Assembly: GCF_030380735.1 (NCBI RefSeq)
Contig: NZ_JAUDRZ010000003.1
Span: forward strand, 124,001 to 188,000
From: Rhizobium sp. S152
Lineage (GTDB): Bacteria > Pseudomonadota > Alphaproteobacteria > Rhizobiales > Rhizobiaceae
Direction of reading: 5' to 3'
Length of the DNA: 64,000 nucleotides
How positions within the stretch are numbered: the stretch's first letter is position 1; each line of letters begins with the position of its first letter. Of the stretch, positions 18,374 through 27,501 are shown piece after piece. The notes under the pieces were generated by a model. The model was given only the letters and a program-made list of their open reading frames with translations. It did not search any database and was not told the DNA's origin. A program made the translations under genes and the position numbers.

Positions 18374-18547
18374 TCAGCGGCGAAGGTAATAGCGGCGCGA
18401 AACGGCGATCATTCTGCCAAGCGGCACCCGCAGGTCCATCGGCGTTCGCTTATCGCGGAAATAAAGTGCCACAAGGTTGTCGATCGCCACCACGAGGGAA
18501 AGCGCAAGCACAATGTAAGCGGCTGCGGCAATGATTAAGCTGGACAT
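18374..18547 (-). CDS. 57-aa single-pass membrane protein
   Basis: Not in any family I recognise. The 57-aa product starts MSSLIIAAAAYIVLALSLVV, a transmembrane helix of about 22 residues, then has a basic arginine-rich tail ending SRRYYLRR, so it should sit in the inner membrane with the tail in the cytoplasm. The ATG follows GAGGATCGC, an excellent ribosome site. It begins 7 bp after the stop of a 25-aa hydrophobic ORF on the same strand, forming a tiny bicistronic unit. Coding is supported by the ribosome site and topology, not by similarity. Confidence 0.55.
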   Translation of the reverse strand: MSSLIIAAAAYIVLALSLVVAIDNLVALYFRDKRTPMDLRVPLGRMIAVSRRYYLRR

Positions 18548-18554
18548 GCGATCC

Positions 18555-18632
18555 TCACACGGGCGCGACTAATAGGTAGCAGCTTGCCACGATCAACGAA
18601 GCCAGAACCACATCCAAATAGCTTCTGTTCAT
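18555..18632 (-). CDS. 25-aa hydrophobic peptide
   Basis: A 25-codon ORF, MNRSYLDVVLASLIVASCYL plus LVAPV, that is one predicted membrane helix with a charged N-terminus. AGGAATCTTGCG precedes the ATG. Directly upstream of the 57-aa membrane protein gene with a 7-bp gap, so either a leader peptide or a partner micro-membrane protein. KdpF-like peptides have this size, but no kdp gene is present and the sequence does not resemble them. Confidence 0.4.
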   Translation of the reverse strand: MNRSYLDVVLASLIVASCYLLVAPV

Positions 18633-18835
18633 CGCAAGATTCCTGCTTACAAGGGAAGGCTGCGAGATAAACTTCCGAGCGTGTTTTTGGTTCCGTACAG
18701 GCTGTCGCAGCATTACGAATTTCTCCCGGGCGCACATTGGCCGCCGATACATTAGGATGTGCGCAATTCAGCAATGTGACGAAACGAAAAAAGGGCGCCG
18801 TCCGACGCCCCAATACTAACAGCTGTGCCAAGTTT

Positions 18836-19087
18836 CTAAGCAGATTTCCCGTTGGCCGCCTTCTTGGTCGATGCCACTTTTACTGCGCCATTTTTTCTCG
18901 GAGTGGAAACGGATTTCGGCCGCGTTTTTACTTCCTTGCCATCGGCAGATGCAGCAGAGCCTTCGAGCGCTTCACGCTCCTTCTTGGCTTGCTCCCAATG
19001 CTTGAAGTCATGTCCACTCGGACGGCCTTCCTCTTCCCAAAGCGCATAGGCACGCTTCTTGATCCACTCTTCCTGAGTTTCTGTCAT
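18836..19087 (-). CDS. DUF2934 domain protein
   Basis: An 83-aa cytoplasmic protein. Residues 5-40 form the DUF2934 motif (IKKRAYALWEEEGRP, then HWEQA), a short helical unit common in rhizobia and of unknown function. The tail is basic and rich in Lys, Ala and Ser (KVASTKKAANGKSA), like a nucleic-acid-binding extension. GGAG precedes the ATG. A second DUF2934 gene is at 61654-61986 with an acidic tail instead. Confidence 0.8.
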   Translation of the reverse strand: MTETQEEWIKKRAYALWEEEGRPSGHDFKHWEQAKKEREALEGSAASADGKEVKTRPKSVSTPRKNGAVKVASTKKAANGKSA

Positions 19088-19423
19088 CGCCGATCTCCAG
19101 TCACTGATGCGTGGTCTAACGCGATACTATGGTGAGAGTTCCAGACGAATCGCCTGGTTTCAAGCGGTTTTTGATGTGCTGCAAAAATGTTTCCCGCGGC
19201 GCAGCATTGTGAGGTTTTATGCGCCGCGCTTGAGGAGGGAGATAGCCTGGCATTCCCCACAATCAAGCGCGGTTCGGACGCCCGATGTGCATTTTGGGAG
19301 ATCTCTCGCATTCGTGAAATGGGTTGGCGCCCCGCAAGTTCGCAATCGGCGTTTTGAAAGATCGTCTTCCGGTCTCTCTGCGCGCAATTGAACGGCTTTG
19401 TTTTGCGGCTATATTTCCCGCAT
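19088..19423. other. Intergenic, promoter region of DUF2934 and cls
   Basis: About 335 bp between divergent genes. I see no gene. The ORFs spanning it are out-of-frame extensions without ribosome sites. Confidence 0.5.
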
Positions 19424-20887
19424 ATGTTTTATCTCATATCGAGCTACTGGCCGCATATTCTGTTTGCTATCTCCGTCGCCATGGGAGCCGTGGCCGCGAT
19501 CCACGCGGCGATGACTAAGGAGGAAGTACGCGCCGCTATCGGCTGGGTAGGCGTCATCATCCTCTCGCCGATTATCGGCGCTGTTCTTTACGCGATCGCC
19601 GGCATAAACCGCATCCGCCGAGCATCTTTGAGCCTGCGGCGCGATGCGCTTCTGTCTGACGCCGCGTTGGATGAACTGGAAGCCTTCGACGCAGACGCCG
19701 ACCTTGTCATCAGCGGCTTCGGGCGCCGTTTCGCGGCGATGCAGACCTTGGGCGATCGCGTCGCGCGTAATCCGCTTTCGACCGGCAACACCATCGACAT
19801 GCTGGAAACGGGGGACGATTGCTATGCCGCGATGAAATCGGCGATCGATACCGCCGAGCGAAGCATTCTGCTCGAAACATACATCTTCGATCGCGACCAG
19901 ATCGGCTTACGCATCGCCGATTCGTTGATCGCGGCGGTCAAGCGTGGGATCGAGGTGCGGGTCCTGATCGATGCGGTCGGCGCGCGCTATTCGGTGCCCA
20001 GCATCCTCGGTTATCTCGCCAGTGGCGGTGTCACCGTGTCGGTCTTCAACGGCAATGTCATCATGGGTCTCCGGCTGCCCTATGCCAATCTCCGTACCCA
20101 CCGAAAGATCCTCATTGTCGATGGACGCATCGCGCTGACCGGCGGCATGAACATTCGGGAGGGGTTCAGCCGCGAGTTCGCCGGCGAAGATTTTGCCCAT
20201 GACACCCATTTCAGCGTCACCGGACCCGTTGTCGCCGATCTTTTCGATATCGCCGCCGAAGACTGGCGTTTCACGACCGGCGAAGTTCTGAACGATGAGG
20301 TCTGGCAGACGGCGACGCCCGAGCGCCAACCGGGTGATCCCGTCTTCATGCGCATTGTCGCATCGGGACCTGATCGGAGCGTCGAGACGAACCACAAGAT
20401 GCTGATGGGCGCTTTCTCCGTTGCCCGCAGCTCGATCAAGATCATGTCGCCCTACTTCCTGCCGGACCGGGAACTCATCAGCGCGCTCGCTACGGCGGCA
20501 AGGCGCGGAGTGGATGTCGATATCGTCATTCCCGCCGCCAACAATCTGGTGTTGGTCGATCGCGCGATGACGGCCCAGTTCGACCAGATCTTGAGCAACT
20601 ACTGCCGGATCTGGCGCTCGAACGGTGCCTTCAGCCATTCCAAGCTGCTGTCGATAGACGGCGTCTGGTCCTATGTCGGCTCCTCCAACCTCGATCCACG
20701 ATCGCTGCGGCTCAACTTCGAGATCGACATGGAAGTGCTGAACGAGGGCTTCGCGGCGGAGATAGACGAGCGCATCGACGAGGCGCTCCGCAATGCGTCA
20801 CCAGTCACGCTGGCGGGCTTGCGTAGCCGCCCTTTTCCGGTGCGCCTGCTTGAAAAAGTGCTCTGGCTGGGATCGCCTTATCTCTAG
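19424..20887 (+). CDS. cls: Cardiolipin synthase (phospholipase D family)
   Basis: A 487-aa inner-membrane enzyme condensing phosphatidylglycerol to cardiolipin. Two N-terminal membrane helices (about residues 5-25 and 40-62) are followed by two PLD domains, each with an HKD motif: HRKILIVDGR and HSKLLSIDGV, the latter followed by GSSNLDPRS. This is the ClsA/B topology. An in-frame ATG at 19388 adds 12 residues; 19424 begins the first helix naturally. Neither has a strong ribosome site. A 100-bp gap separates it from the EEP gene downstream, a frequent neighbour in rhizobia. Confidence 0.9.
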   Translation: MFYLISSYWPHILFAISVAMGAVAAIHAAMTKEEVRAAIGWVGVIILSPIIGAVLYAIAGINRIRRASLSLRRDALLSDAALDELEAFDADADLVISGFGRRFAAMQTLGDRVARNPLSTGNTIDMLETGDDCYAAMKSAIDTAERSILLETYIFDRDQIGLRIADSLIAAVKRGIEVRVLIDAVGARYSVPSILGYLASGGVTVSVFNGNVIMGLRLPYANLRTHRKILIVDGRIALTGGMNIREGFSREFAGEDFAHDTHFSVTGPVVADLFDIAAEDWRFTTGEVLNDEVWQTATPERQPGDPVFMRIVASGPDRSVETNHKMLMGAFSVARSSIKIMSPYFLPDRELISALATAARRGVDVDIVIPAANNLVLVDRAMTAQFDQILSNYCRIWRSNGAFSHSKLLSIDGVWSYVGSSNLDPRSLRLNFEIDMEVLNEGFAAEIDERIDEALRNASPVTLAGLRSRPFPVRLLEKVLWLGSPYL

Positions 20888-20987
20888 GCTTCCGGCGGAT
20901 TTTTTGTCGTCGGACATGGCAAGTTCATTGGCTCGGCCTATAATTCGACATCGAACCGGTAAGATCAACTGAGCTTCAGCAACGCCG

Positions 20988-21818
20988 ATGCATGCCAGAA
21001 AAGACAGCCTTCCAGCCAGCATCCTAGCCTCTATTCGAAATCGCAAGCGGCATCTGGACGCGGCGATTCGCGAGATGGTGCCAAGGAGCGAGGGAACGCT
21101 GATCGCTTCCTACAATGTTCACAAATGCGTGGGCAATGACCGACGTTTCGATCCGGAGCGGACGTGCCGGGTGATCCATGAGATCGACGCCGACGTGATT
21201 GCTCTGCAGGAAGCCGACACGCGTTTTGGCGAGCGAACCGGCATCCTCGACCTCGGTCGGCTCGAGCGCGAGACGGGCCTGCTCCCGGTGCCGGTCAGCG
21301 GCATGGCCAAGGCGCATGGGTGGCATGGCAACGTCGTGCTTTTCAAGAAGGGACTGGTGCGCGACGTGCATCAGGTCAATCTCCCAGGCTTGGAACCGCG
21401 CGGCGCGCTGGTTGCCGAACTCGAGCTGGAGAGGGGAGGAGCCCTGCGGATCATCGCGGCGCATTTCGGCCTTCTACGTCATTCACGCGCGCGTCAGGCC
21501 AAGGTGCTGATCGAACTGATGGCCGACAAGGCCGAGGTTCCGACAATCCTGCTCGGCGATCTCAATGAGTGGCGGCTTGGCGACCGCTCGTCGCTGCACG
21601 CCTTCCAGTCGGTCTTCGGTCCGCAACCCGATGCCGTGCCGAGTTTTCCCGCAAGGTTGCCGGTGCTGGCGCTCGACCGGATGATGGCCAACCGCAAAGG
21701 TGTTCTCACGACGGTTGAGGCGCACGACACGCCGCTCTCCCGGGTCGCGTCCGATCATTTGCCGATCAAGGCCATGGTCAATCTTGACCGGGTCGAGGAG
21801 CTCTCGGCGCAACTCTGA
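20988..21818 (+). CDS. Endonuclease/exonuclease/phosphatase (EEP) family protein
   Basis: A 276-aa Mg-dependent phosphoesterase with the DNase I-like fold. SYNVHKCVG has the first metal/Asn site, ALQEADTRF the catalytic Glu, ILLGDLNEWR the Asp-Leu-Asn motif, and ASDHLPIKA the C-terminal Ser-Asp-His. No signal peptide. Next to cardiolipin synthase, so a phospholipid or membrane-related phosphodiester substrate is a reasonable guess; nuclease activity cannot be excluded. Confidence 0.85.
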   Translation: MHARKDSLPASILASIRNRKRHLDAAIREMVPRSEGTLIASYNVHKCVGNDRRFDPERTCRVIHEIDADVIALQEADTRFGERTGILDLGRLERETGLLPVPVSGMAKAHGWHGNVVLFKKGLVRDVHQVNLPGLEPRGALVAELELERGGALRIIAAHFGLLRHSRARQAKVLIELMADKAEVPTILLGDLNEWRLGDRSSLHAFQSVFGPQPDAVPSFPARLPVLALDRMMANRKGVLTTVEAHDTPLSRVASDHLPIKAMVNLDRVEELSAQL

Positions 21819-21894
21819 TTGGCGGAGCGTCTCAGGCTTGACTCCTTCGCCGGCCATGGCACGTTCTCTCGGCGCTAGGCTGGAGAGAGATTGG

Positions 21895-22971
21895 ATGTTT
21901 CGCGTTGGAGATTTGAGGTGGCAAGTCGGTCGGTCCGCCCGATGTCTGCCGGCCCGCCGTGCGGACGCTGTCCCGCTGCTGATGGCGGTATTGATTTCAT
22001 GCATTTGGCTATTGCTGCTGCCGCTGTCCGCGCAGGCCTTCGATCCCGGTCCGCAGACCGGAGCTTCCGTCGATCAGGTCGCCAAGCTGGTGGAAGTCTG
22101 GAACAGATATTACGGCTCCGCCGATAGCGTGCGCGAGCGAAGGGCTGCATTCGAAGCAATGATGCAGGAGACACCCGAGCCGACCCGCGTGCAGATCAAG
22201 CCAGTGGACGCAGGGGGCGTCGACGCTCAACTGATTTGGCCTGCTCGACTGCATCATCCGATCGGTCGGCGCGTGATCCTTTATGTCCATGGCGGTGACT
22301 TCTATGGCGGTTCACTGCGAACGCATCGCGCGCTTGCCGGTGCGCTCGCGAAGGCCGCATCCAGCGACGTGCTGCTGATCGACTACCGGCGCGCACCGGA
22401 ATATCCCTATCCGGCGCCTATCGATGATACGCTCACAGCCTACCGGTGGCTGCTCGATACCGGTTATGAAAACGACAACATCGTCGTTGTCGGCGATTCC
22501 GCCGGCGGCAATCTCGCGCTCGAAGCCGTGCTGCGGCAAATGCAGGTCAATGGTCCGCTTCCGGCCGCGGTGGTCGCGACGAGCCCGATGACCGATCTGG
22601 CGGCCGGTCCGTCCATGATGTCGCCGAAAGCGAGTGATCCAATGGTCGATGCCACTCGCCTGGACGCACTTCGCAAGGCTTACATCGGAAATCGCGCACC
22701 GACGGATCCTGACATTTCGCCCATCTACGCGCCGCTCGCAGGATTTCCACCGCTTCTGATGCAGGTCGGCTCGGGAGAGGCGCTCCTGGACGATACGGTC
22801 CGATTTTCTGAAAAGGCGCGTCAAGCGGGAGTCGATGTCAGCACCGAAGTCTGGCCGGGAATGGTGCACCAATGGCAGTTGTTTCCGTTTTGGCTCGACG
22901 ACGCCAGACGCTCCAATCAGCGCATCGCGGAGTTCGCGATCGCTCATTTCGCCGACAAGCCGTTGCAGTAG
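21895..22971 (+). CDS. Alpha/beta hydrolase (HSL-type esterase), probably exported
   Basis: A 358-aa hydrolase. Residues 25-52 hold a hydrophobic stretch (LLMAVLISCIWLLLLPLSAQA) that looks like a signal peptide with a long N-region. The oxyanion motif reads HGGDFYGG, in place of the usual HGGG, and the nucleophile elbow is GDSAGGNLA. DDTVRFSEKA and GMVHQWQ supply the Asp and His. It fits family IV esterases. The start at 21895 follows GGAGAGAGATTGG, the best ribosome site among several ATGs. Convergent with the lytic transglycosylase gene (25-bp gap). Confidence 0.82.
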   Translation: MFRVGDLRWQVGRSARCLPARRADAVPLLMAVLISCIWLLLLPLSAQAFDPGPQTGASVDQVAKLVEVWNRYYGSADSVRERRAAFEAMMQETPEPTRVQIKPVDAGGVDAQLIWPARLHHPIGRRVILYVHGGDFYGGSLRTHRALAGALAKAASSDVLLIDYRRAPEYPYPAPIDDTLTAYRWLLDTGYENDNIVVVGDSAGGNLALEAVLRQMQVNGPLPAAVVATSPMTDLAAGPSMMSPKASDPMVDATRLDALRKAYIGNRAPTDPDISPIYAPLAGFPPLLMQVGSGEALLDDTVRFSEKARQAGVDVSTEVWPGMVHQWQLFPFWLDDARRSNQRIAEFAIAHFADKPLQ

Positions 22972-22996
22972 GCGAGCGCCTGGAACACCGGAACGG

Positions 22997-23917
22997 CTAG
23001 TTTCTGAACACGGTGCAGGGTGTGCCCGCGGCCTTGATCTCCTGGCATAGTCTGGTCGCCTCCGCCCTGGTCTCCCGGCCGATCCGGGCGGCATAGCGAG
23101 GACGATATCCGAAATTGCCGCCTCTCTGTCGAACGATGACGGCCCGCTCCGCGCTCATTGGGCCTGAAAGTCTGCTGATCGCGGTATCGAAAAGTCGGCC
23201 GGCGATCGACGGGTCGTAGTGCGCGGCAAGCTGGATGCCCCAAGGTGCCCAGTCCGCGGATCTGGCGAGCACGGGTTCCCGCATGCGCCGGGTATCGGCG
23301 AGCGCAATGCATCCATCCAGGAACGACATGCCGTCCTGAAGTTCGGGGGCGACGAGAGCGGGCGGATCGCTTTTCGAGGTTTCGACGGTGCTGCCTGTGA
23401 TCGCGAACACATAGTCGCGGGTTTCGATGGGCAGTCGGCCCGAGTCGAGAAAACGCTGCAAGCCGTTTTCGCCGGCATTGTATGCCGCGGCGGCGAGGCC
23501 GAGATTGCCGAAACGGGATTTCAGCTCCCGCAGATAAAGTGCTGAGGCTTCCAGCGCCTGGACGACGTCGAAGGTATTGGAGAGTTTGCGAAGCCGCGCC
23601 GTCGAAGGCATGAATTGCGCGATGCCTTCGGCGCCCTTGGGGCTGACCGCTTCCGGCTTGAAAAGGCTCTCGCGCCAGATAAGCCGCGCGAAGAAAGGTG
23701 CCGGCAGGTCGTTGCGCAGGGCGAAATGTTCCATCGTCCGGCAGAGATCACGGTTGAAGCTTTCCTGTCGGATGCAATTCGCAAAGCCGGTCTCCGGGTC
23801 GGGGACTGCCGTTCCATAGAGGCAGCTGGCCGTTGTCTCTTCCTGGGCCGTAGCCGGGACTGGCAAGCCCGTCAGCAGCGCCGCCGGCACAGCGCGGACC
23901 AATGCCCTCAAGATCAT
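22997..23917 (-). CDS. Periplasmic lytic transglycosylase
   Basis: A 306-aa SLT-type transglycosylase that cleaves peptidoglycan. Residues 1-24 are a signal peptide (AALLTGLPVPATAQ). The SLT domain (about 60-170) shows LIWRESLF with the catalytic Glu, PKGAEGIAQFMPSTA and AAAYNAGENGLQRFL. The C-terminal 70 residues, with RGGNFGYRPRYAARIGRE, resemble an SPOR-like peptidoglycan-binding repeat. Two Cys pairs (CLYG, CIRQ, CRTM) suggest disulfides. Divergent from an MFS gene. Confidence 0.88.
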   Translation of the reverse strand: MILRALVRAVPAALLTGLPVPATAQEETTASCLYGTAVPDPETGFANCIRQESFNRDLCRTMEHFALRNDLPAPFFARLIWRESLFKPEAVSPKGAEGIAQFMPSTARLRKLSNTFDVVQALEASALYLRELKSRFGNLGLAAAAYNAGENGLQRFLDSGRLPIETRDYVFAITGSTVETSKSDPPALVAPELQDGMSFLDGCIALADTRRMREPVLARSADWAPWGIQLAAHYDPSIAGRLFDTAISRLSGPMSAERAVIVRQRGGNFGYRPRYAARIGRETRAEATRLCQEIKAAGTPCTVFRN

Positions 23918-24154
23918 GTTGGAAGACCCGGTATCGTCATTGCTACGTTCGATCCCGCCGGATCGATCCTCTCAAGATCGCAACGACATTTTTCGGGCAT
24001 TTCATTTCGACCGCCATTTGTAATTTCCCGCTCTCCAAAGCGTGAAAATATCGAGCCAAGATGCGGGTTGACAATAATCATCCCGAAGCAGAAACAGCCG
24101 AGGGCAAACGGGCCGCTGCTGTCGTAGCGCATTGTCGCCCAACGGATATTCACA

Positions 24155-25363
24155 GTGCAGCAAGATAGCGTTCTTCGCCACCCCGGCTACCTCAATTTCG
24201 CCGCCTCCCGCGTCTTCTCCTCCCTCTCGTTCCAATGCGTCGCCATTGCCATGGGATGGATGATCTACGACCGGACGCACAGTGCCTTTGCCCTGGCGCT
24301 TGTCGGCCTCTGCCAGTTTCTACCTATGGTGGTGCTGACCTTCGTCGTGGGTCAGGTCGCCGACCGGTTTGACCGGCGGCGCATCGGTCTGGTGTGCCAA
24401 CTCATCGAGGCGGCCGTTGCCGGAATTCTGGCGATCGCCACTTGGCAGGATTGGTTGACGCCGGCGGGCATTCTTGTCGCGGTGACGATCATGGGTGCCA
24501 CGGTGGCATTCGAAAGGCCGACGATGGCGGCTCTGCTTCCAAGCATCATGCCGGCGGCGCTGCTGCAGCCTGCGATTGCCACATCCACCTCGATGATGCA
24601 GACGGCGCTGATCGTCGGACCCTCGCTCGGCGGCCTCCTCTACGGTCTCGATCCTGTCGCACCCTTTGCCGTTGCCGCGGTCCTGTTCCTGGTCGCCAGC
24701 ATCAACGTCATCTCCATCAGGATGGAATGGGCTCCAACCAAGCGCGAGCCCGTGACCATGGCCTCGGTCTTCGCCGGCGTCTCCTTCATAAAGAGCCGCC
24801 CCGTCATGCTCGGCACGATTTCGCTCGATCTTTTCGCGGTTTTGCTCGGCGGCGCCACTGCCCTGCTGCCGATGTTCGCCCGCGACATCCTCCACGCCGG
24901 CCCATGGAGTCTCGGTTTCCTGCGAGCCGCACCGGCGATTGGGGCACTGGTCATGTCGATCGTGCTGGCGAGAAAACCGCTGACCACTCGGGTCGGCGCC
25001 AAGATGCTCTGGGCTGTCGCCATCTTCGGCATGGCGACGATCATATTCGCGCTGTCAACCAACATAGCGCTTTCCATACTGGCGCTGCTCTTCGTGGGAG
25101 CATCGGATACGGTCAGTGTCGTTGTCCGGAGCTCACTCGTGCAGCTGCTGACTCCCGAAGACATGCGAGGGCGTGTCAATGCGGTGAATTCTCTGTTCAT
25201 CGGAACGTCCAACCAACTTGGCGAATTCGAATCCGGGATGCTGGCGGGCGTCATGGGACCGGTGGCCGCCGGGGTGCTCGGCGGCGTCGGTACGATTATC
25301 GTCGTCCTGCTCTGGACGCGGGCGTTCCCCGATCTCGCCAAGGTCAAGACGTTGCAGGGATGA
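24155..25363 (+). CDS. MFS transporter (EntS/MFS_3-like exporter)
   Basis: A 402-aa major facilitator with 12 predicted helices. The first half has GQVADRFDRRRIGL, the loop 2-3 MFS signature, and GATVAFERPTMAALLPSIM, typical of the EntS-type exporter group; the second half has LLTPEDMRGRVNAVNSLFIG. Related proteins export siderophores, macrolides or other small molecules; substrate unknown. Translation begins at a GTG. It ends 45 bp from the converging dipZ gene. Confidence 0.85.
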   Translation: MQQDSVLRHPGYLNFAASRVFSSLSFQCVAIAMGWMIYDRTHSAFALALVGLCQFLPMVVLTFVVGQVADRFDRRRIGLVCQLIEAAVAGILAIATWQDWLTPAGILVAVTIMGATVAFERPTMAALLPSIMPAALLQPAIATSTSMMQTALIVGPSLGGLLYGLDPVAPFAVAAVLFLVASINVISIRMEWAPTKREPVTMASVFAGVSFIKSRPVMLGTISLDLFAVLLGGATALLPMFARDILHAGPWSLGFLRAAPAIGALVMSIVLARKPLTTRVGAKMLWAVAIFGMATIIFALSTNIALSILALLFVGASDTVSVVVRSSLVQLLTPEDMRGRVNAVNSLFIGTSNQLGEFESGMLAGVMGPVAAGVLGGVGTIIVVLLWTRAFPDLAKVKTLQG

Positions 25364-25408
25364 GATGTGGCAGGCAGTGCGCCGGGCCACATCCGTTTTC
25401 CCATAAAC

Positions 25409-27175
25409 TCAGCCGAATGTGAATGCGTAAGCATCGACACCTGGATCCAGAAATTCGATCCTGAAATCCCTGGCTGCGACATCCCCGGTCTGACGCACGA
25501 GCTGGTAGAGCCGCGTCGAGCCGATCGTTCCGTTTCCCTCGGCATCTGTGTCCGACCCATGGCTGGCGCCGGGGGGCTTGCCGTCGATGGTGACGCGGAA
25601 ACGGATAGGTTTGCCGTTGCCGCCCGGCCCAAGCACAAGATGGAGGTCGCGGGCACTGAAACGGTAGGCGATGGCGCCGTCGGGCGTGTCGAGGGTGGCC
25701 TTTTCAGCTGCAACGGTCCAGGTGCCGGCGAGCGCCCATTCGTTGAGTCCAAGATTGCTGATCGTGTAGTCTCGCGACGCGTCGCGTCCCAACCTCTGCG
25801 GTGAAGCGAAACCCGTTGCCTGGCTGTAGCCGAGATAGGTCTCGCCCGATCCGATGTGCGCGAGATCGGGGCCTGCTTCCGCGCCCTTGGCATCAGGCTT
25901 CACCATGTCCTTCGAGGCGGTATCACTGCCGGCTTCACGGAGAAGGTCCTGGATCGCCTTTTCCGTCTCGCCGTAGCTGCCTTCGCCGAAGTGGTGATAG
26001 CGAATCTGGCCCTTGGCATCGATCAGGTAGTGCGCAGGCCAATAGCTGTTGTCGAAGGCGCGCCAGATGCGATAGTCGTTGTCGATCGCCACGGGATAGC
26101 CGATCTTGAAGTCGCCGACCGCCTGCTTCACGTTGTCGATCTTCTTCTCGAAGGCGAACTCCGGGGCGTGGACGCCGATGACCACGAGGCCCTGATCCTT
26201 GTACTTGTCCCACCAGGCACGAACATAGGGCGTGGTACGGATGCAGTTGATGCAGGAGTAGGTCCAGAAATCGACCAGCACGACCTTGCCACGCAGCTGC
26301 TCGGCCGTCAGCGGCGGCGAGTTCAGCCATTCGACGGCGCCGTCGAGCGCGGGTGCCGTACCTTCTACCGGCAGGCCGCTACGGAAAGCCTTTCTCGTGT
26401 CGATCATCGCTCCATTGCTGGCGACAAGGGAGGCCGGAGCTTCTGCTCGTTCTCCATGCAGACGATCGAGCAGGGCCTGTTCCAGCGAGGAGGTGCGGGC
26501 GTATGAAATCCGCGACAAGAGGCTGGTGTCGAGCCCGAACGCGGCCACGGCGACGCCGACCAGAACCAATGTGCCAAGTCCCTGCCGGATACGTTCGCCT
26601 ATGGCGAGTGAGCGCTTCATCGCATCGAACACGCGTCCGCCAATGAGGAGTGCTGCTGCAAGCGAGCTGGCGGCCCCGAGCGCATAGGCAAACAGCAGCA
26701 GGGTCGTTTCGATATTGGCGCCCTGAAGTGCCGCACCTGTAAGCACGAGCCCGAGGATCGGGCCTGCGCAGGGCGCCCACAACAGGCCGGTAGCGATGCC
26801 GAGAACGAGAGAGCCGGCAACGCTCGGCGCGGCGCGCGTTCCGCCGGTGATGTTGACGAGCCGGTTACCGAGATCGACGACCGGCTGCATCAGGAATGTG
26901 GAAACGCGCGAAGACAGAAGGCTGAGACCGAAGCCCGCCAAAAGCAGAAGGGCCGCGAGGCGGCCGAATTCGTTGAGCTGGATGGCCCAGCTGCCGCCCA
27001 CGGCCGCAAGCGTCGCCACCAGCGCGAAGGTGGCGGCCATACCCGCCAGCAGCGGCAGCGTGCTGCGCATGAAGGGCTGGCCGGCGCGGGCGAACACGAA
27101 TGGCAGGATCGGCAGGATGCAGGGGCTGAGGATGGTCAGCGCGCCGCCGAGATAGGCAATGATGAGAAGCGTCAT
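25409..27175 (-). CDS. dipZ: DipZ-like CcdA-thioredoxin fusion protein
   Basis: A 588-aa fusion that carries electrons from cytoplasmic thioredoxin to the periplasm. Residues 1-220 are a six-helix CcdA/DsbD membrane domain with reactive Cys19 (SPCILP) and Cys136 (APCAGP). Residues 275-410 are a TlpA-like thioredoxin domain with WTYSCINC (Cys308/Cys311) and a C-terminal module (430-588) resembling the carbohydrate-binding-like DipZ end. This layout matches mycobacterial DipZ. AAAGGAC precedes the ATG. It is divergent from a Tat-exported hydrolase, a two-component system and Ohr, so a role in extracytoplasmic thiol or peroxide defence is likely. Confidence 0.87.
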   Translation of the reverse strand: MTLLIIAYLGGALTILSPCILPILPFVFARAGQPFMRSTLPLLAGMAATFALVATLAAVGGSWAIQLNEFGRLAALLLLAGFGLSLLSSRVSTFLMQPVVDLGNRLVNITGGTRAAPSVAGSLVLGIATGLLWAPCAGPILGLVLTGAALQGANIETTLLLFAYALGAASSLAAALLIGGRVFDAMKRSLAIGERIRQGLGTLVLVGVAVAAFGLDTSLLSRISYARTSSLEQALLDRLHGERAEAPASLVASNGAMIDTRKAFRSGLPVEGTAPALDGAVEWLNSPPLTAEQLRGKVVLVDFWTYSCINCIRTTPYVRAWWDKYKDQGLVVIGVHAPEFAFEKKIDNVKQAVGDFKIGYPVAIDNDYRIWRAFDNSYWPAHYLIDAKGQIRYHHFGEGSYGETEKAIQDLLREAGSDTASKDMVKPDAKGAEAGPDLAHIGSGETYLGYSQATGFASPQRLGRDASRDYTISNLGLNEWALAGTWTVAAEKATLDTPDGAIAYRFSARDLHLVLGPGGNGKPIRFRVTIDGKPPGASHGSDTDAEGNGTIGSTRLYQLVRQTGDVAARDFRIEFLDPGVDAYAFTFG

Positions 27176-27501
27176 CGTCTTTGTCCTTTAAGAGGATGGA
27201 TCGACGCCAGTCAGGCGGAGGGCTCGACCAGCATCGCGCTCATATGTCCGTGGTGACGTATCTCGCATGTGTCCGGCAGGCGGCCGAACTGTACCAAAGT
27301 GTAGCGAGGCGCGGCTGCGAGGCGACGAGGTCACCAGGACGCCTCCGAAATGCCGATCTGCCGGCCGCCGGCTGGCAATTGTATCGCAATGTATCCACGC
27401 TTCGCCCTGCTACATCAGGATGCAAAATGATCGGTCGGCGACACATCGCGCATACATCGGCATGGTGTTGTTCCCTCATCGCAACGACACAGGAGCCCAC
27501 G
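27176..27501. other. Divergent promoter region of dipZ and the Tat hydrolase
   Basis: A 326-bp gap with no convincing gene. It contains the TGTATC direct repeat at 27380-27395 and ATACATCGGCA at 27452-27462; the latter word also occurs upstream of ohr. Confidence 0.5.
27380..27395 (+). promoter_or_regulatory. TGTATC direct repeat, candidate response-regulator site
   Basis: TGTATC occurs at 27380-27385 and 27390-27395, a 10-bp period, the geometry bound by OmpR-family dimers. ATGTATCC (second copy) recurs as its complement GGATACAT before ohr (30782-30789). The local OmpR-type regulator at 28654 is the natural candidate. Inference only. Confidence 0.35.

Noticed and set aside
3210..19309. GGGAGATCTCTCGC occurs at 3210-3223 and 19296-19309, both intergenic.
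   Set aside because: Several repeated 14-mers are expected by chance in 64 kb; the flanks differ and no shared gene function was seen.
24640..25893. A 417-codon - strand frame over the MFS gene and the end of dipZ.
   Set aside because: Low-complexity Ser/Thr/Pro/Arg product with no ribosome site; it overlaps two convergent real genes.
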